From: Tethya wilhelma
Taxonomy: Eukaryota; Porifera; Demospongiae; Tethyida; Tethyidae
Assembly: GCA_964030475.1 (NCBI GenBank)
Contig: CAXIPT010000006.1
Location: forward strand, 3,148,435-3,212,434
Direction of reading: 5' to 3'
Length of the DNA stretch: 64,000 bases
Each line of letters opens with the position of its first letter. Positions within the stretch are counted from its first letter, which is position 1. The notes beneath the pieces were generated by a model. That model worked only from the letters and a program-made list of their open reading frames with translations, did not search any database and was not told where the DNA came from. Shown piece by piece: positions 36,950-48,600 of the stretch. The position numbers and the translations under genes are program-made.

Positions 36950-37742
36950 GCTTAACCCTTGGCGCTATACCAATACATTGTCACAAATGACAATCTAGCT
37001 TCCAGTACAATGAACAGTGGATCCAGCAGAGGATACCAGCTAAAATTACTATTTTAACCATGAGGACGGATGCCCTGCTGGACCAGGAGGCTCCCGGCTG
37101 AGTAGTGGCAGCGCGTGACCGGCTATACACAGAGAATATTTGGTCACTAACAATGACCTGATCATGATTATCTAAAAGTTAACTGCAAAGATATAGTTAG
37201 AGTACTAGCACTGTACTATAGCTGGCAAGTTCACATACAAACATGACGTTACTCAGCCACGGTCATTTTTCATCAGCCAGCTAGGCTATCGTCAGCTCTG
37301 TCATGCCTTGGATTCACTAAAAACATGCTTATAATAAATTATGTCAAAATAGCATGATTAATAAGATTATAGTATTATTGCGTGTTAAATTTACCTACAA
37401 AGTAAGTTAGTTGCCCCTCAACTTCTCCTGCAGGCTTCTGCCAAGTGAAAACTAGTCCATTCTAAATAACACACACTAAAAAAAGGGCGTGATTAGCAGG
37501 TGTGGCCTCGAAGCTTAGCGCTCAGAGAGGCTGAAAAGCCTCAGATCTCAGGAACTACAAGGTTTTGTTGAATGCTACGTGTAATTATTTTACCTTGGTG
37601 TACTGCTTTTGAAGACTGGGCCTTCCGTTCTTGAGATATAGAGTGCAGAAAAAATCTGTCAGACAGACAGACAGACAGACAGACATACAAAACGACTACC
37701 GTAACCCTTGCTGTGCATGCGCGCGCCAAGGGTTAACAAGCT
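36950..37742. mobile_element. Possible inverted-repeat element with TTAACCCTTGGCGC ends
   Basis: CTTAACCCTTGGCGC at 36952-36966 recurs as GCGCCAAGGGTTAAC near 37723-37737. The interior has a (CAGA)n run at about 37655-37684 and no long open frame. Borders and target duplication are not clear. Confidence 0.45.
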
Positions 37743-38008
37743 CTCATTGTTTGCAGCACACACATGTACATCTTATGAACACATACTTTCTATAGGATAC
37801 AGGCTTTGGGTGGCAACATGCACATGTTGTAAACAGCACGTTACACATGAGGGGCATGAATCACTACATAATGTCTGATACATACACAGTCATGTTTGAT
37901 GCTGAGAATGGTATACTCCCTAGCAACCAAACAATATGTGCCCCCAAAAAAGACACACATAACAACCATTGGCACTTAAGTTGTATGTATGCTAGTATTG
38001 CAATGTAC

Positions 38009-38993
38009 CTCGGGATCCATTTTTGTTTCTTCATTTTCTTCACTTGTGACTCGCTCCAGGAACTGGTTCAACTCGTTGTGCCAGTTGGTCAGCGGTAGCT
38101 TATAGAGGTGGAGTCTCGTACCCTCCTGGGGGTGTGTCGTGGCGACAGAGAGGTGGGAGGAGCATTGGGACAACGAGAGGAGGACAGGGGAAGTGGGGTC
38201 CTCCTCATCTTCAGGCTGAATGGGGTACAGACAGACAGACAAATAGAACAATGTCACTTGTGATGAAGATAAAATTACTATAAATGATGGCATGAATGTA
38301 GCATCGTGAAAATTTTGGATGCTCATGTTAGCCTCGTACCCAGGCCCTCTGTGAGGGAATGGTAAAAAAACTCAAAAAAAAAAAAAAAAAAAATTTCTGT
38401 CTTTACCTACCGTGTTAATCACATTTGTGATAAAAACTAGGTGATCTGAGATAAATCCAAACATTTTCACTTCTGCAGAACAGTACATAAGTAGGACAGA
38501 TGTATGAAAAATTAAGAACTTGATGTGTGCACACAATGTTTATCTTATACAACATACATGTACCTCTCTGAGCTATGGCTGCAATAAAGTGGATGCCATT
38601 ATTCCATCCAACAGCTAGCTTGCTTACTCCTCCTGTTGTGTCACAATGAGCCACTCTCTCCATCCCAGCACCTTGGCCACTCTCAGTGACCCCTCTAGAT
38701 CTCAAAACACTCACTCCCGATCGACCCCCTGCAAATATTTGTCCGTCTTGACCCTCACACACATCTCTAATACCCTGTGCCCCTTCAATGATTGCAATAT
38801 CGGTGAGCTCTGGAACCTTTACTTTGGCAGCGATGTGCTTTCGTTCGATCTCTCTTCTCTCTATGTCAGCCCAGGCTGTCGAGTAGACTTCATTCAGAAG
38901 GCGACAAATCATTCGAAGTGGCTGGGGAGGCTTGCTCACCAAAAGATGCGGGTCTTGCAAATAATCCTCTCTTGCTCCACTAAGGATCGGCAT
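38009..38993 (-). CDS. WD-repeat protein (WDR93-like), N-terminal exons
   Basis: Exon 1, 38993-38564, starts MPILSGAREDYLQDPHLLVS and contains PPQPLRMICRLLNEVYSTAW, which resembles my recollection of the WDR93 N-terminus (QPxRMINKLV...W). It continues with a first propeller-like stretch (GQIFAGGRSGVSVL, KLAVGWNNGIHF). A second exon near 38216-38009 (DEEDPTSPVLLSLSQCSSHL, ending NEETKMDPE) follows. The join between the two is not clean, so a small exon may be unseen. The remaining exons are probably those at 24230-22565. WDR93 is a little-studied protein associated with cilia in databases; the assignment is tentative. It diverges from PEX11, start codons 217 bases apart. Confidence 0.6.
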
Positions 38994-39209
38994 GTTTGAA
39001 TCGTAGATATAACAAATATATCCCCTGCTAAGTCAAAATTGTTCACACTGCACGTCCGCACTGTACTGCTGTTTCCTGAGCCTGAGGTTACCATGACAAA
39101 GATAGTCCAATTTTACATTTTTCGTATTATTGGAACAATCATGGGTGGGCGGTGGGCGTGGGCATTACAGGGAAGTTCCCCAACGAGGCAGCCAATCAAG
39201 GAGGTCAAG
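38994..39209. promoter_or_regulatory. Probable shared promoter between the WDR93-like gene and PEX11
   Basis: Head-to-head arrangement with 216 bases between start codons leaves room for little but a common promoter. No TATA box is evident. Confidence 0.4.
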
Positions 39210-39718
39210 ATGGCAAGCAACAGCAGAGTGGTTGCAAACGTTTTCAAGGTAGTTGACAAGACATCAGGAAGAGACAGAGTATGCAGGTGAAATTTACAGA
39301 TACAAAGCTAACTTTCAAGTCTGATATTTATCAATTTTCTTTGTTTTTTTTCCTGTCTTTCTTTCTTGCTTGATTCTCCTTTGTTACAAAAGACTTGTGC
39401 AGTACGGTTCAAAATTTGTATCGTGGGCCTTGGAGCAAGAGTCCTTGAGTCCTGATCTAGTGAAGAAACTGAGAAGTCTGGAGGGCTCCATAAGTACTGC
39501 AAGGAAACGTAAGTAAATGTGTACATGAATACTGCCAGCATGATTCTAGTCTAGTCTTGGACACTGCCTAACTATAATGTACTGTCAGAACCTGAATTTA
39601 GTGTTTGCAATTGAAATTATGAAACCGGAAGTGTTTTGAACTGATTGATACTGGAAGTGATTGACACACACACACACTGCGGACAGGCACTGTATACAGA
39701 ATCTGTTATTCCTCCTAT

Positions 39719-39753
<35 letters not shown>

Positions 39754-40291
39754 GTTTCGTCTAGGAAAGAGTGCGGACAACTTCTACAGTGCCCTCCAGA
39801 CCATTCACCTGGGTAACCCCATCCTCCGACTTATAGTCACGCTCACCAAACTCAACCGAGGCCTCTACCTGCTCATTGACCATCTCATCTGGGCCCACAG
39901 AATGAACCTCATCAAAGTCGACTCACCTTATTGGAACAGACTTGCCAACCGGTTCTGGTTGCTTGCCATCTTTCTTGGCTTGTTTCGTGACCTTTACGAG
40001 TTTGTTAGAGCTGTTCAGATTGAAGCAAGAAGACGCAAAGAGTTCTCTGATCCTGCTTCTACTGGTCCTGCCTCAAAGACCTCAACGAGACAACTTGTGA
40101 TGAGTGTCGTTGCTAACAATCGTGCTGTCGTGTTGGATCTGGTGAAGAATTCGAGCGATTTGTTTATTCCACTCTCTCGACTCGATATTTTGTACATTCC
40201 TAGTGGGATTGTAGGGCTTCTGGGTGTGGTTTCATCACTGGCCGGACTTATTGCTACGTACAATGAACATTTAAAGTTGAAATTCAGTTAG
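39210..40291 (+). CDS. PEX11B: Peroxisomal membrane protein PEX11
   Basis: PEX11 family protein, which bends and elongates the peroxisomal membrane before division. Exons 39210-39286, 39393-39508 and 39753-40291 join in frame. The start is MASNSRVVANVFKVVDKTSGR, matching the amphipathic N-terminal helix of the family, then RDRVCRLVQYGSKFVSWALE. Conserved later parts include FRLGKSADNFYSALQ, LTKLNRGLYLLIDHLIWA, NSSDLFIPLSRLDI and a final hydrophobic segment (GIVGLLGVVSSLAGLIATY). The length of about 243 residues is typical. The vertebrate alpha/beta paralogue cannot be decided. Intron 2 ends with a (CA)n run that leads directly into the acceptor AG. Confidence 0.93.
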
Positions 40292-40464
40292 TCTAGGAGA
40301 TAGAATTTTGCTTTTATAGTGTGTGACTGTGTGCAATTGACTTCACTTCATTTACGGAGCTCCGATAAATGCGTTGTTCAAAGTTTAATCGATTCAGCCC
40401 ATGTGGACACGACAAGTACAAAACCTAAGTATGAAACATGCACCTGAATTTAGATAAAATTTCC

Positions 40465-40740
40465 AAATTATGCGGAAGGTTCTGCGCATGCGCAAAAGTG
40501 GGTGGGCGAGCGAAGCTGAAACTCGGCTAACTCGAAAATCATTACAAAATACCTGAGGGCTATCTTGATAAAGAGTGCATAGATGAAAACATCAAAGAAA
40601 AGAGCTGCCAAGAAGACTGCTCTCACGAAATGGAAGGAAACATTTGCTTTCAAAGCAAGGAGCTCTAGATCATAGAAAAATAATCAAACAGACCTAGCTT
40701 GTAAAGTCTGTGAGCTTCTGACCGGTCACACCCTATAGAA
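40465..40740 (+). pseudogene. Deleted fragment copy of the death domain-TRAF gene exon 1
   Basis: Collinear with 45620-46030: shares TGCGCATGCGCAAAAGTGGG, AAACTCGGCTAA, TACAAAATACCT.AG, CTATCTTGATAAAGAGTGCA, CTGCTCTCACGAAATGGAAG and GACCTAGCTTGTAAAGTCTG. Internal blocks, including the start codon region and the middle of the domain, are deleted and the frame is broken. Sense orientation and upstream sequence are preserved, so it arose by DNA duplication. Confidence 0.85.
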
Positions 40741-40935
40741 TTGAAGAATTGACCACTGATGATGCGTTGTGATGCGCATCGGTACGGTGCGGGCGCTATG
40801 CGATATGCATAATATACAGCGCTATTGATGACAGACTAGTATAATTGCCGAGCTCGAGACATTCCAAACTCTGTTGCACTGAGGGCCAAAAGTTCAAGTG
40901 TGGAGGTTTTCAAGCCACGGAACAAAACTTAATTG

Positions 40936-43674
40936 ATGGAGTCTCAAGTTCAACACTGTGTCACTTTAGACATGTACAGTAATGATGCAACAGCTGTTGA
41001 AACAATAAAAGATGGTTGTGATTCCGAGGCTCAACCAACAGATCTAGATTCTAGTGCTGGTAGACTCAAGAAAACAAAAGAGACTGGAAACAAGCAATGG
41101 TTTCCTTTTGAGTATGCATATGTTGGATTGGCTGTGGTGATTGTGATTATTTGGGGACTTCTTTCATTGCCAATGGTGTTCTATCATAAGCCAGTGGTAA
41201 GTGTGTTGTCACTGTTGTGTGCATGTGTGTGTATGAATTCAAATTATATTACTCATGCATGCTAGAATAATAAACCCTCTATCTAAATAGCCAGATCTAT
41301 AATTATAGCAATTACCACCATCAATGATTCTATAAGTTAATAATATTATTGTAGTATTTGAGGGGACAAGTATACCAACTGGACAGATTTTCCTTTCAAT
41401 GATTATTCCATTAATATTTCTGACAAGTGTGGGAATATTAAATCCAGATGTGAGAATGTTAATAATCAAGGAAATCCACTAGGTTATGGTCCAGGTTACT
41501 GTAACAACGTATACTGGATATTTCCTTATAATTTGGATTTCCTTATACCAGTCACGTAGTTTCCCCACTGGGAATACAGATATAGAAATTCCATACATAG
41601 AATGGCATGGATGCCAATGGATGGCCCATGATATTATTAGGTAGCACAATCATATTCGATTCACGTGTTTTAATTAAGAATAACTTTGCAAAAACTGGGC
41701 ACATACCGTATATCTTCCAATCTTGTGTGCAGCATGCCTGAGCATGGTGAACCATACAGTCATACAACACTGAATAATAACAACAACAACTATTACAGCC
41801 ATTCCATCTTGTTTGCCTAAGTCTTTTTTATATTATTTTTATTTATTTGTTTATTATTATTTTTTTTAACAATCACATTCATATCTTGTATATAATAAAA
41901 TTAAGCTTAGTGGTTTGGAGAATTCGCTAACTCAGAAAGTCGATCCTCAAAAATTTAAAGTTTCTATGCTATGTATTATGATATACGATCTACTGAACAA
42001 TGAGTTCAGGTAACATATAAAGGAAATCTATATACTCCGTATAATTATGGCACTGGTTCCACACACAAAGGCCCAATAGTATACTGTTACCAAACTAGAC
42101 CAACAATTAATAATAACACATGCCTATATAATTGATCACAGGCAAAGGGTTGTAGAAGAGAATTTTTGAGCTGCATGTCCTGCATGGTGGAAAAACCTCT
42201 GATATATAGTGGACCCTCCAAGATAGGAACACTGTATTATTAACCTCTTAACAAAGGATGATTTTTGGTACCCAAATATTCCAATTCCCTATCAAACAGA
42301 ACCTATAGAATCATGAACCTCTTTACAAAGGCAAACAAGTTAAACAACTTGAATTTATATTGTCCCCAAAATGTCTTTCGTTTCGAGGTTTCAGTGTTAC
42401 AGTAATACTATCAGATTCTGTTTATAATACACATGCATGCATCCATACATGCACACATGTACACAATGTCATGTATAGGAATCCTCTTTAACTACGAGCA
42501 GAATTAATACTTCAGTAGCTGACAATTGTCCCTCAATGATGATCTACAGTGGAACTGTTTGCAGAGAAGAATTAAAATCTCTATCTAATTGCCTCTCTGA
42601 GAATAACATTAATGACGGCGATGTTTTCGTTCAAAGTGACCAATCAGAAACAGTCCGTCCTCTGTTAGATGGGTTTAGGTTAATTGCTAGTGATGAGTGT
42701 AGAGCTGCTGCACTTCCGTTTCTCTGTGTCTATTTCTTTGGTCTATGTGACAGTTCTGGGAGGGCATTTAGACTATCTTCAAGTCAGTGTACCGAGATCA
42801 GCACTGGAGTGTGTCAGAGAGAATGGGCTCTTGCTAGCTCTTTAGTTCTTCCAGGAGAAATTGTACTTCCAGACTGTGAATCATTTCCAGACACTGATGA
42901 AATCACAGAGATTGTAGAGAATTGTAACATGAATAACAATGGAGTGTCAAGTGAAAGTGAGTTAAAACAAGGAGACCTAGCGAATTATGCATAGTTTTTT
43001 TTATTACACATCACGTCATGTGCTGCAATTCATGCAGACGTCACAATATGTATGAAGATTGTGGCTCATACATGCATGTACTACATGTTGTTTTACTAGT
43101 GACTTTTATATAGCCTCAATGTAGAGCCATTCCTGTACTGCTGAAATTTCATCTTTTTATAGGTTATGATCCGAATGATCGTAATATGAGCCCAGAACTT
43201 GGAGACTCATCTGGATTGCTGGTACCAATGAATGATACTGCTTGTGAATGTAATGAAGACTTCTTCTGTAGAGAAACTAATGGAAGTGCTTCCAGTGTAG
43301 TGTGTGTTCCAGATTGTACGTTGTGGTGACACTACTCAGACTCGATTGTTCTCATCACAGATGTATTCTTTGTCACGTCAGGAATTATTGGCATTACTGC
43401 TGGCATCATAGTAGTGGTGATTGCCATCAAAAAACGAAAGAAACTGTAAGTAGTTGCTTTACTATAATATTATAATAATTTCATTGTCATCATGATAATA
43501 CATGTACATCACTACAATAATTTATCATAGCTTTTCCTATCCTTCCGTGCTGTTGGTTTATCAAACTCTTACAACAGTTTTGTCTAGTAAGTTATTTGCT
43601 GTAATGTACATCATTAAACGATATAGAATATATGTATAATATGTGCTTAATAAAAACCAAGCCTTCTAGTGCTC

Positions 43675-43731
<57 letters not shown>

Positions 43732-43732
43732 N

Positions 43733-43775
<43 letters not shown>

Positions 43776-45139
43776 ATCCTAACCAACTATTATAATAACA
43801 TGCATACATGTATATAGCGACTACAGTTTTAATAAGTTACATTGACAGAAGTGGCCTCTACTGCAGTTCACATGATCTGTTGGAAGCTGTGATAACAGCA
43901 ACCCCTTACTGTATGATATCAGGTACGTAAGCACTGTTTTGTTACTGAAAATGAAATGTGTGACGTTTTATGATGTTCCGAGTATGACCTTTTTTGACAT
44001 TTTTTTGCTTGTTTCTTGCACGATCTGGGTATACCACGCATCCAGATATTGCATGTTTATCAACAAAAAACAAATGTCACGCATTTTACTTTTGGTAACA
44101 AAACAGTGCTAATAATAAGGAGTCAATAATAATACTGTAACATGCATTGTACAGTCGTGCCGATTCCTACTGATGTGTGGAACATTCTGCATATACACTA
44201 TAATCACATCTAATTGTTTGCCTTAAGGTAGTGGCCATTATTATAATTTAATTATAGGTGTGGTCTTCTACTACAGTCTCCTACAACTAGCTCTGTGGTG
44301 GATATCGTATGTTGTTACGTTCTTTTGGAAGCTTCAATTTCCATTCAGTGCTCGTAGATTTGAGCAGAATGGACGAAATCTATACCTTCATCTGACAGCT
44401 GTTATAGCTGGGCTAGTCCTTCCTGTGGTTCCAATCGCTGCTGCAATGATATATGATTCGATTGAAGAGTCAAACCCTTCCTTGCCTGGCTATGGAAAAC
44501 TGGGGTTTGGGCTAATTGTTTTACCTTCATTTACATGTTTTGGAACAAGCTCTCAAGTGACTTATTATTCACTGATTCTGCCAATTAATTTGATCTTGAT
44601 TATTGGTATGCCCCTGCTGGTTGTTTCTTTCTGGACAGTACACAAGGTATGGATAAAATAGCAAAGCCTGATTTAATTCATATGCTTAGTATTATCCCAC
44701 TACACATGTACGGTTATTTATATAGCATCATGGTATCTTCAAAGCAAAACAGCCATCTGCAAAGAATGTCCTGAGCATAGGAAGAGCTGAAAGAAAGATT
44801 TTAGTTGTGATCTGCTACTATGTACTCTTTGTTAGTTTAGCACTGACAAAATTCACCCTTGTAACAAGAAACCTGGAAGAGCTGACAACAAAACTCTTTC
44901 AGTACTTTCTGTGTGAACAGAGTGGTCCGAGTACACCTTGCTCAAGAGAGGAATTCAGTCGCGCTCTGCCACAGCCAGGATTGGTTATAGTTTCTCTTTG
45001 TCTCCTATTCCTATTCCCGTTGCCCAATCTTTATTTTATTGTTAATTTTAAAAAACTCAAAGACAAACTAAAGCATTGTTGTATGACTATTCGACTTCAG
45101 TCAACACAGACTGTGTCAAAGTTAATGAACTCAAGTTAG
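40936..45139 (+). CDS. Frizzled-like receptor (class F), copy 2, with cysteine-rich ligand domain
   Basis: Visible exons: 40936-41196 (start MESQVQHCVTLDMYSNDA; hydrophobic helix AYVGLAVVIVIIWGLLSLPM), about 41365-41545 (Cys-rich, DKCGNIKSRCENVNNQG), 42480-42956 (Frizzled-type CRD: NCPSMMIYSGTVC, ECRAAALPFLCVYFFGLC, QCTEISTGVC), 43162-43318, 43362-43445 (helix 1, GIIGITAGIIVVVIAIKKRK), 43531-43588 (FSYPSVLLVYQTLTTVLS, aligning with the FxYPERPIIFLS start of helix 2), 44258-44645 (helices 3-5) and 44726-45139 (helices 6-7). The exon for the end of helix 2 and first extracellular loop is not visible; the gap contains a microsatellite with N and a MITE. A cytosolic-looking N-terminus with its own helix instead of a signal peptide is unusual. 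The tail lacks KTxxxW. The join of exons 1 and 2 is unclear. Confidence 0.75.
42185..42405. repeat. Dispersed repeat G, copy 2 (in Frizzled-like intron)
   Basis: Collinear with 21366-21545 (GATATATAGTGGACCCTC, ACAAAGGATGATT, GTCCCCAA, TTTCGTTT, GAGGTTTCA). Confidence 0.65.
43677..43773. repeat. (GA)n microsatellite with one N
   Basis: About 95 bases of GA repeat; N at 43732. The right flank is the inverted counterpart of 25950-26356. Confidence 0.95.
43925..44112. mobile_element. Mariner-type MITE in Frizzled-like copy 2
   Basis: Ends TAAGCACTGTTTTGTTACTG and GGTAACAAAACAGTGCTAA are inverted repeats; the interior shares CTTGCACGATCTGGGT with the other copies. The outermost GGAACTGTGTCAC part is missing on both sides. 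Confidence 0.75.
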
Positions 45140-45682
45140 AGCAGTGATTACGGACCTACATACTGTGGTTATACAGAACACAATTAGTGAATTCTATTAT
45201 TATAGTAGCTATTCCCACATAATAAACCTAAATATGAAGTATGTATAATAATGCAGTAACCGTTATAACCATTACTCTAGTCTATGTGATAATTAATATT
45301 GTGTCAGTAAACTGTGTGTCCTAAAATTAATGATTAGTGTCATGTTTGTAAAGATCCTGGACCAGTTAACTTTTTAAATTTTACTTTATTGATAATCAAT
45401 AAGTAGTAAAAGAGTCGAAAATATAAGCAGTGTGGCAATGCTGCAAAAAGTAGCTTTCCAAACATAATTGAAATTTAGAATTAATAACACAAAGTTTAAT
45501 ACTAGAAAAGTGATCATCCATGTATGACTGAAGTACGTACCAGTACCTATGACCATGGTCTAGTGACACAAATTGTCCGAATGCAAAGGAATTCGGAAAA
45601 GCACACGTTGAACTCAGATAGATGCGGAAGTTCTGCGCATGCGCAAAAGTGGGTGAATGAGTGAAGCTGAAACTCGGCTAAA

Positions 45683-48600
45683 ATGGCCAAGAGTGTGTCT
45701 GTTAGTGAACTCGAGAATCGTTACAAAATACCTCAGGACTATCTTGATAAAGAGTGCATAGATGAAAACATCAAAGAAATAGCCCTTTTGCTGAATTCGT
45801 GGGAACTACTTGCCTCTCATCTCGGTCTTAGCACGCAGCAAATCGACGCCATCAAAGAAGACAATAGTAGAAACCAAGAAGTGAAGAGGAAGACTGCTCT
45901 CACGAAATGGAAGGAAACATTTGCTTTTAAAGCAACTTACAGGGAGCTCTTGAGAGCACTACTGAACATCAATCGAACAGACCTAGCTTGTAAAGTCTGT
46001 GAGCTTCTGGTCACTCCCACACAAGGTGAGTTGTCATACAAGCCAATTCACAGTAGACTTAACCTTAAAAATGTGTATTTATAGTAGGTCTTCAACAGAT
46101 AGATAGTTCTGAGACGCAATCTACAATTGATGGTACAACTCCTATGACATCGCCAAGTGAAGTTCAACCGAAATCTTCCGCAGAGCAAAGAAAGAAATTC
46201 ACTACGATCTCTGAAGTTGAGAGAGCGTTTCGAAAAGTCGTCATTGATATTGAAGAGTATTTAACTGAGAAGAAAGTACCACTTGTCAGACTTCAGCGGT
46301 ATTCCTGTCATTTACCAGTCAATTTGAAAGGTCAGTTTGGCCAATTATTTGAAGGGAAAACATCTCAAATTTGGAATGCTAAAAATGTCGGTGAGCTTTT
46401 TACTATCCTATCAAACTTTTGGGATTATCTGCACCCCGATTTGCTACACTACCTTGTCGAGCAGTTTGCAATCAATGAAGCAGTCGATATAATGAGTAGG
46501 TACATGAAAGAGCTTTCAAAGTTTCGAAAGAGAGTTAAAATATCCGATTACATCGGTGAGAGAAGGATCAATCTTGTTGATGATGACTACACTCCTATCA
46601 TTGCAATACTTGGAGACGAATGGTGTGACAAGACACTTGCTGACCTTGAAGAAGTTCGGTGCGATTTTTCAAAGAAGTTTTCTTTCTTGCGTCTGTTGCC
46701 CAAAATGAATGGGTTGAGATACAACAGCATAGCTGTAATCTTTTCTGTACCCAAATCAGTCCAGTTCAACAGTGATGAACTCTCAGAATTCTTTCGGTCC
46801 TACAATGTGCTGAAACTGACTGTTGATGATGTGTGTATCTATGATGATGAAGCTCAACAGTTGCAGGTAATAATATTTGTGTGCTTATCAAATCATGTGT
46901 TTGTACCCTATCAGTTCATCTTATTCATAGTGCTCAGTTTATAATTATTTGGTAATTGGTTGTGGGATGACATTGTGTATGAGGAAATTCATGACTCAGA
47001 TAAAATCAATAACAATAATTATAATAATTGATAGCTCCATTGCCCTGAAGCTTATGATTATACTTTATGCAAAAATTAATAGTTAGGGAACTGTGTCTCT
47101 ATTATAAGTGCTGTTTTGTTACTAAAAAAAAATTTTGATGTTTTATTACGATAATCTATGAGTCTATGACCTTTCGTGATATTTTTTTTGTTTTTGTTTG
47201 TAACTTGATCGATCTGGGTACCACATTTGGGCTTCATGTACGTACTTGTTACGTGTCATGATTGTTTACTAAATTTGTCAGCAGAAAATGTCACAAAATG
47301 TCAAACATTTTATTTTTGAAAAACAGTGCTTATAATCATAGTGACACAGTTCTACTTGTGTTCTCAGGTATTATGTGTTTTCTTAATTTGTACCAAATAA
47401 TTCAGTGCTTGGTGATTTTTTTTGGATATGTGTACATGCATACCTTTGTGCAATAGATGAAAAACATTTTGTGGACACTTTGGTGATTTCTGTATATACT
47501 GACCACTATAAATTGCCAAAAGTTAATGCACCATCAATTAATCCACATTTATGGTAAACTGTACATTCCATAACCAATAAGCCATAGATTATTATTCACT
47601 GGTCCAGCTACATTTGCCGAATAAATGCTTGTCAATATTTCCATATTGATCGGTGTTATATAATATACCGTATAGCCAGAAAATTTGGCGGGGAATTAAA
47701 TTTGGCGGATTGGCGGATGAGACTTAATACCGCCAAATTAAAATCTGCCAATATTTAGTACGTACGTTATACGTATATACGTACGTATGCATATTGTGCA
47801 CATGATCGGCTCCCTCCGCCAAATTAAAATCTGCCAAATTCAAAGTTTGCTCAATCCGCCAAATTTAATTCTTGCCAAATTTTCTGGCTATACGGTATAT
47901 TAATGTTACATCATGCACTCAAGTTAAATCATGAATCTGTCCAAGATATCCAAGGGCTTCCTTTCTTTGATTGACTCATCCTGGTAAACTTGAACCTGGA
48001 TATACCATATAGCTGGAAATACTGACGTTCAAAAAATTTGACGGTTTGCTCCGCAGAAAGTAAAATAAAAATATTGACGAATTTAAATTTGACAATTTGC
48101 GTGTGCACATAATACATTCATACATGGTGCCCAAAATATTGGCGGATTTAAATTTGACGATTTGGACTTTGACCGTCAAACCGTCAAATTAAAATCCCCG
48201 TCAATATTTCCGGCTATATGGTAGCTTGCAAATTACAATCCATGTATGGATCTACTAGAAAATTCCTACTATGTATTATCATGAATGTGTGTTTCTCTTA
48301 GATTCCTAGTTCTGATTGTGATCAGGCTAATAGGATACCTTCAGATCCGATGGCACTAGTTGAAGGTGGAGAAGAGAATGACGGCCACAGTGATTCTCAA
48401 GATCAGGTTTATTATGCAGATTGATTTGTAATTTTCAAAATAGTTTCAGGTTCTATAGATTTGAGTTAAAACTTGGTCACAGAAAATTGCTGCCGATCAG
48501 TGTAAAATTTTATGGCCTCGAGCAGCATTGTGCATAGCCTCATGAAAATTCAAATTGTATTATATAGGTATATAGGTACGTGATTGCAGGGAGCATAAGA

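Noticed and set aside
46587..46769. Minus-strand frame in DD-TRAF exon 2
   Set aside because: Shadow of a well-supported exon.
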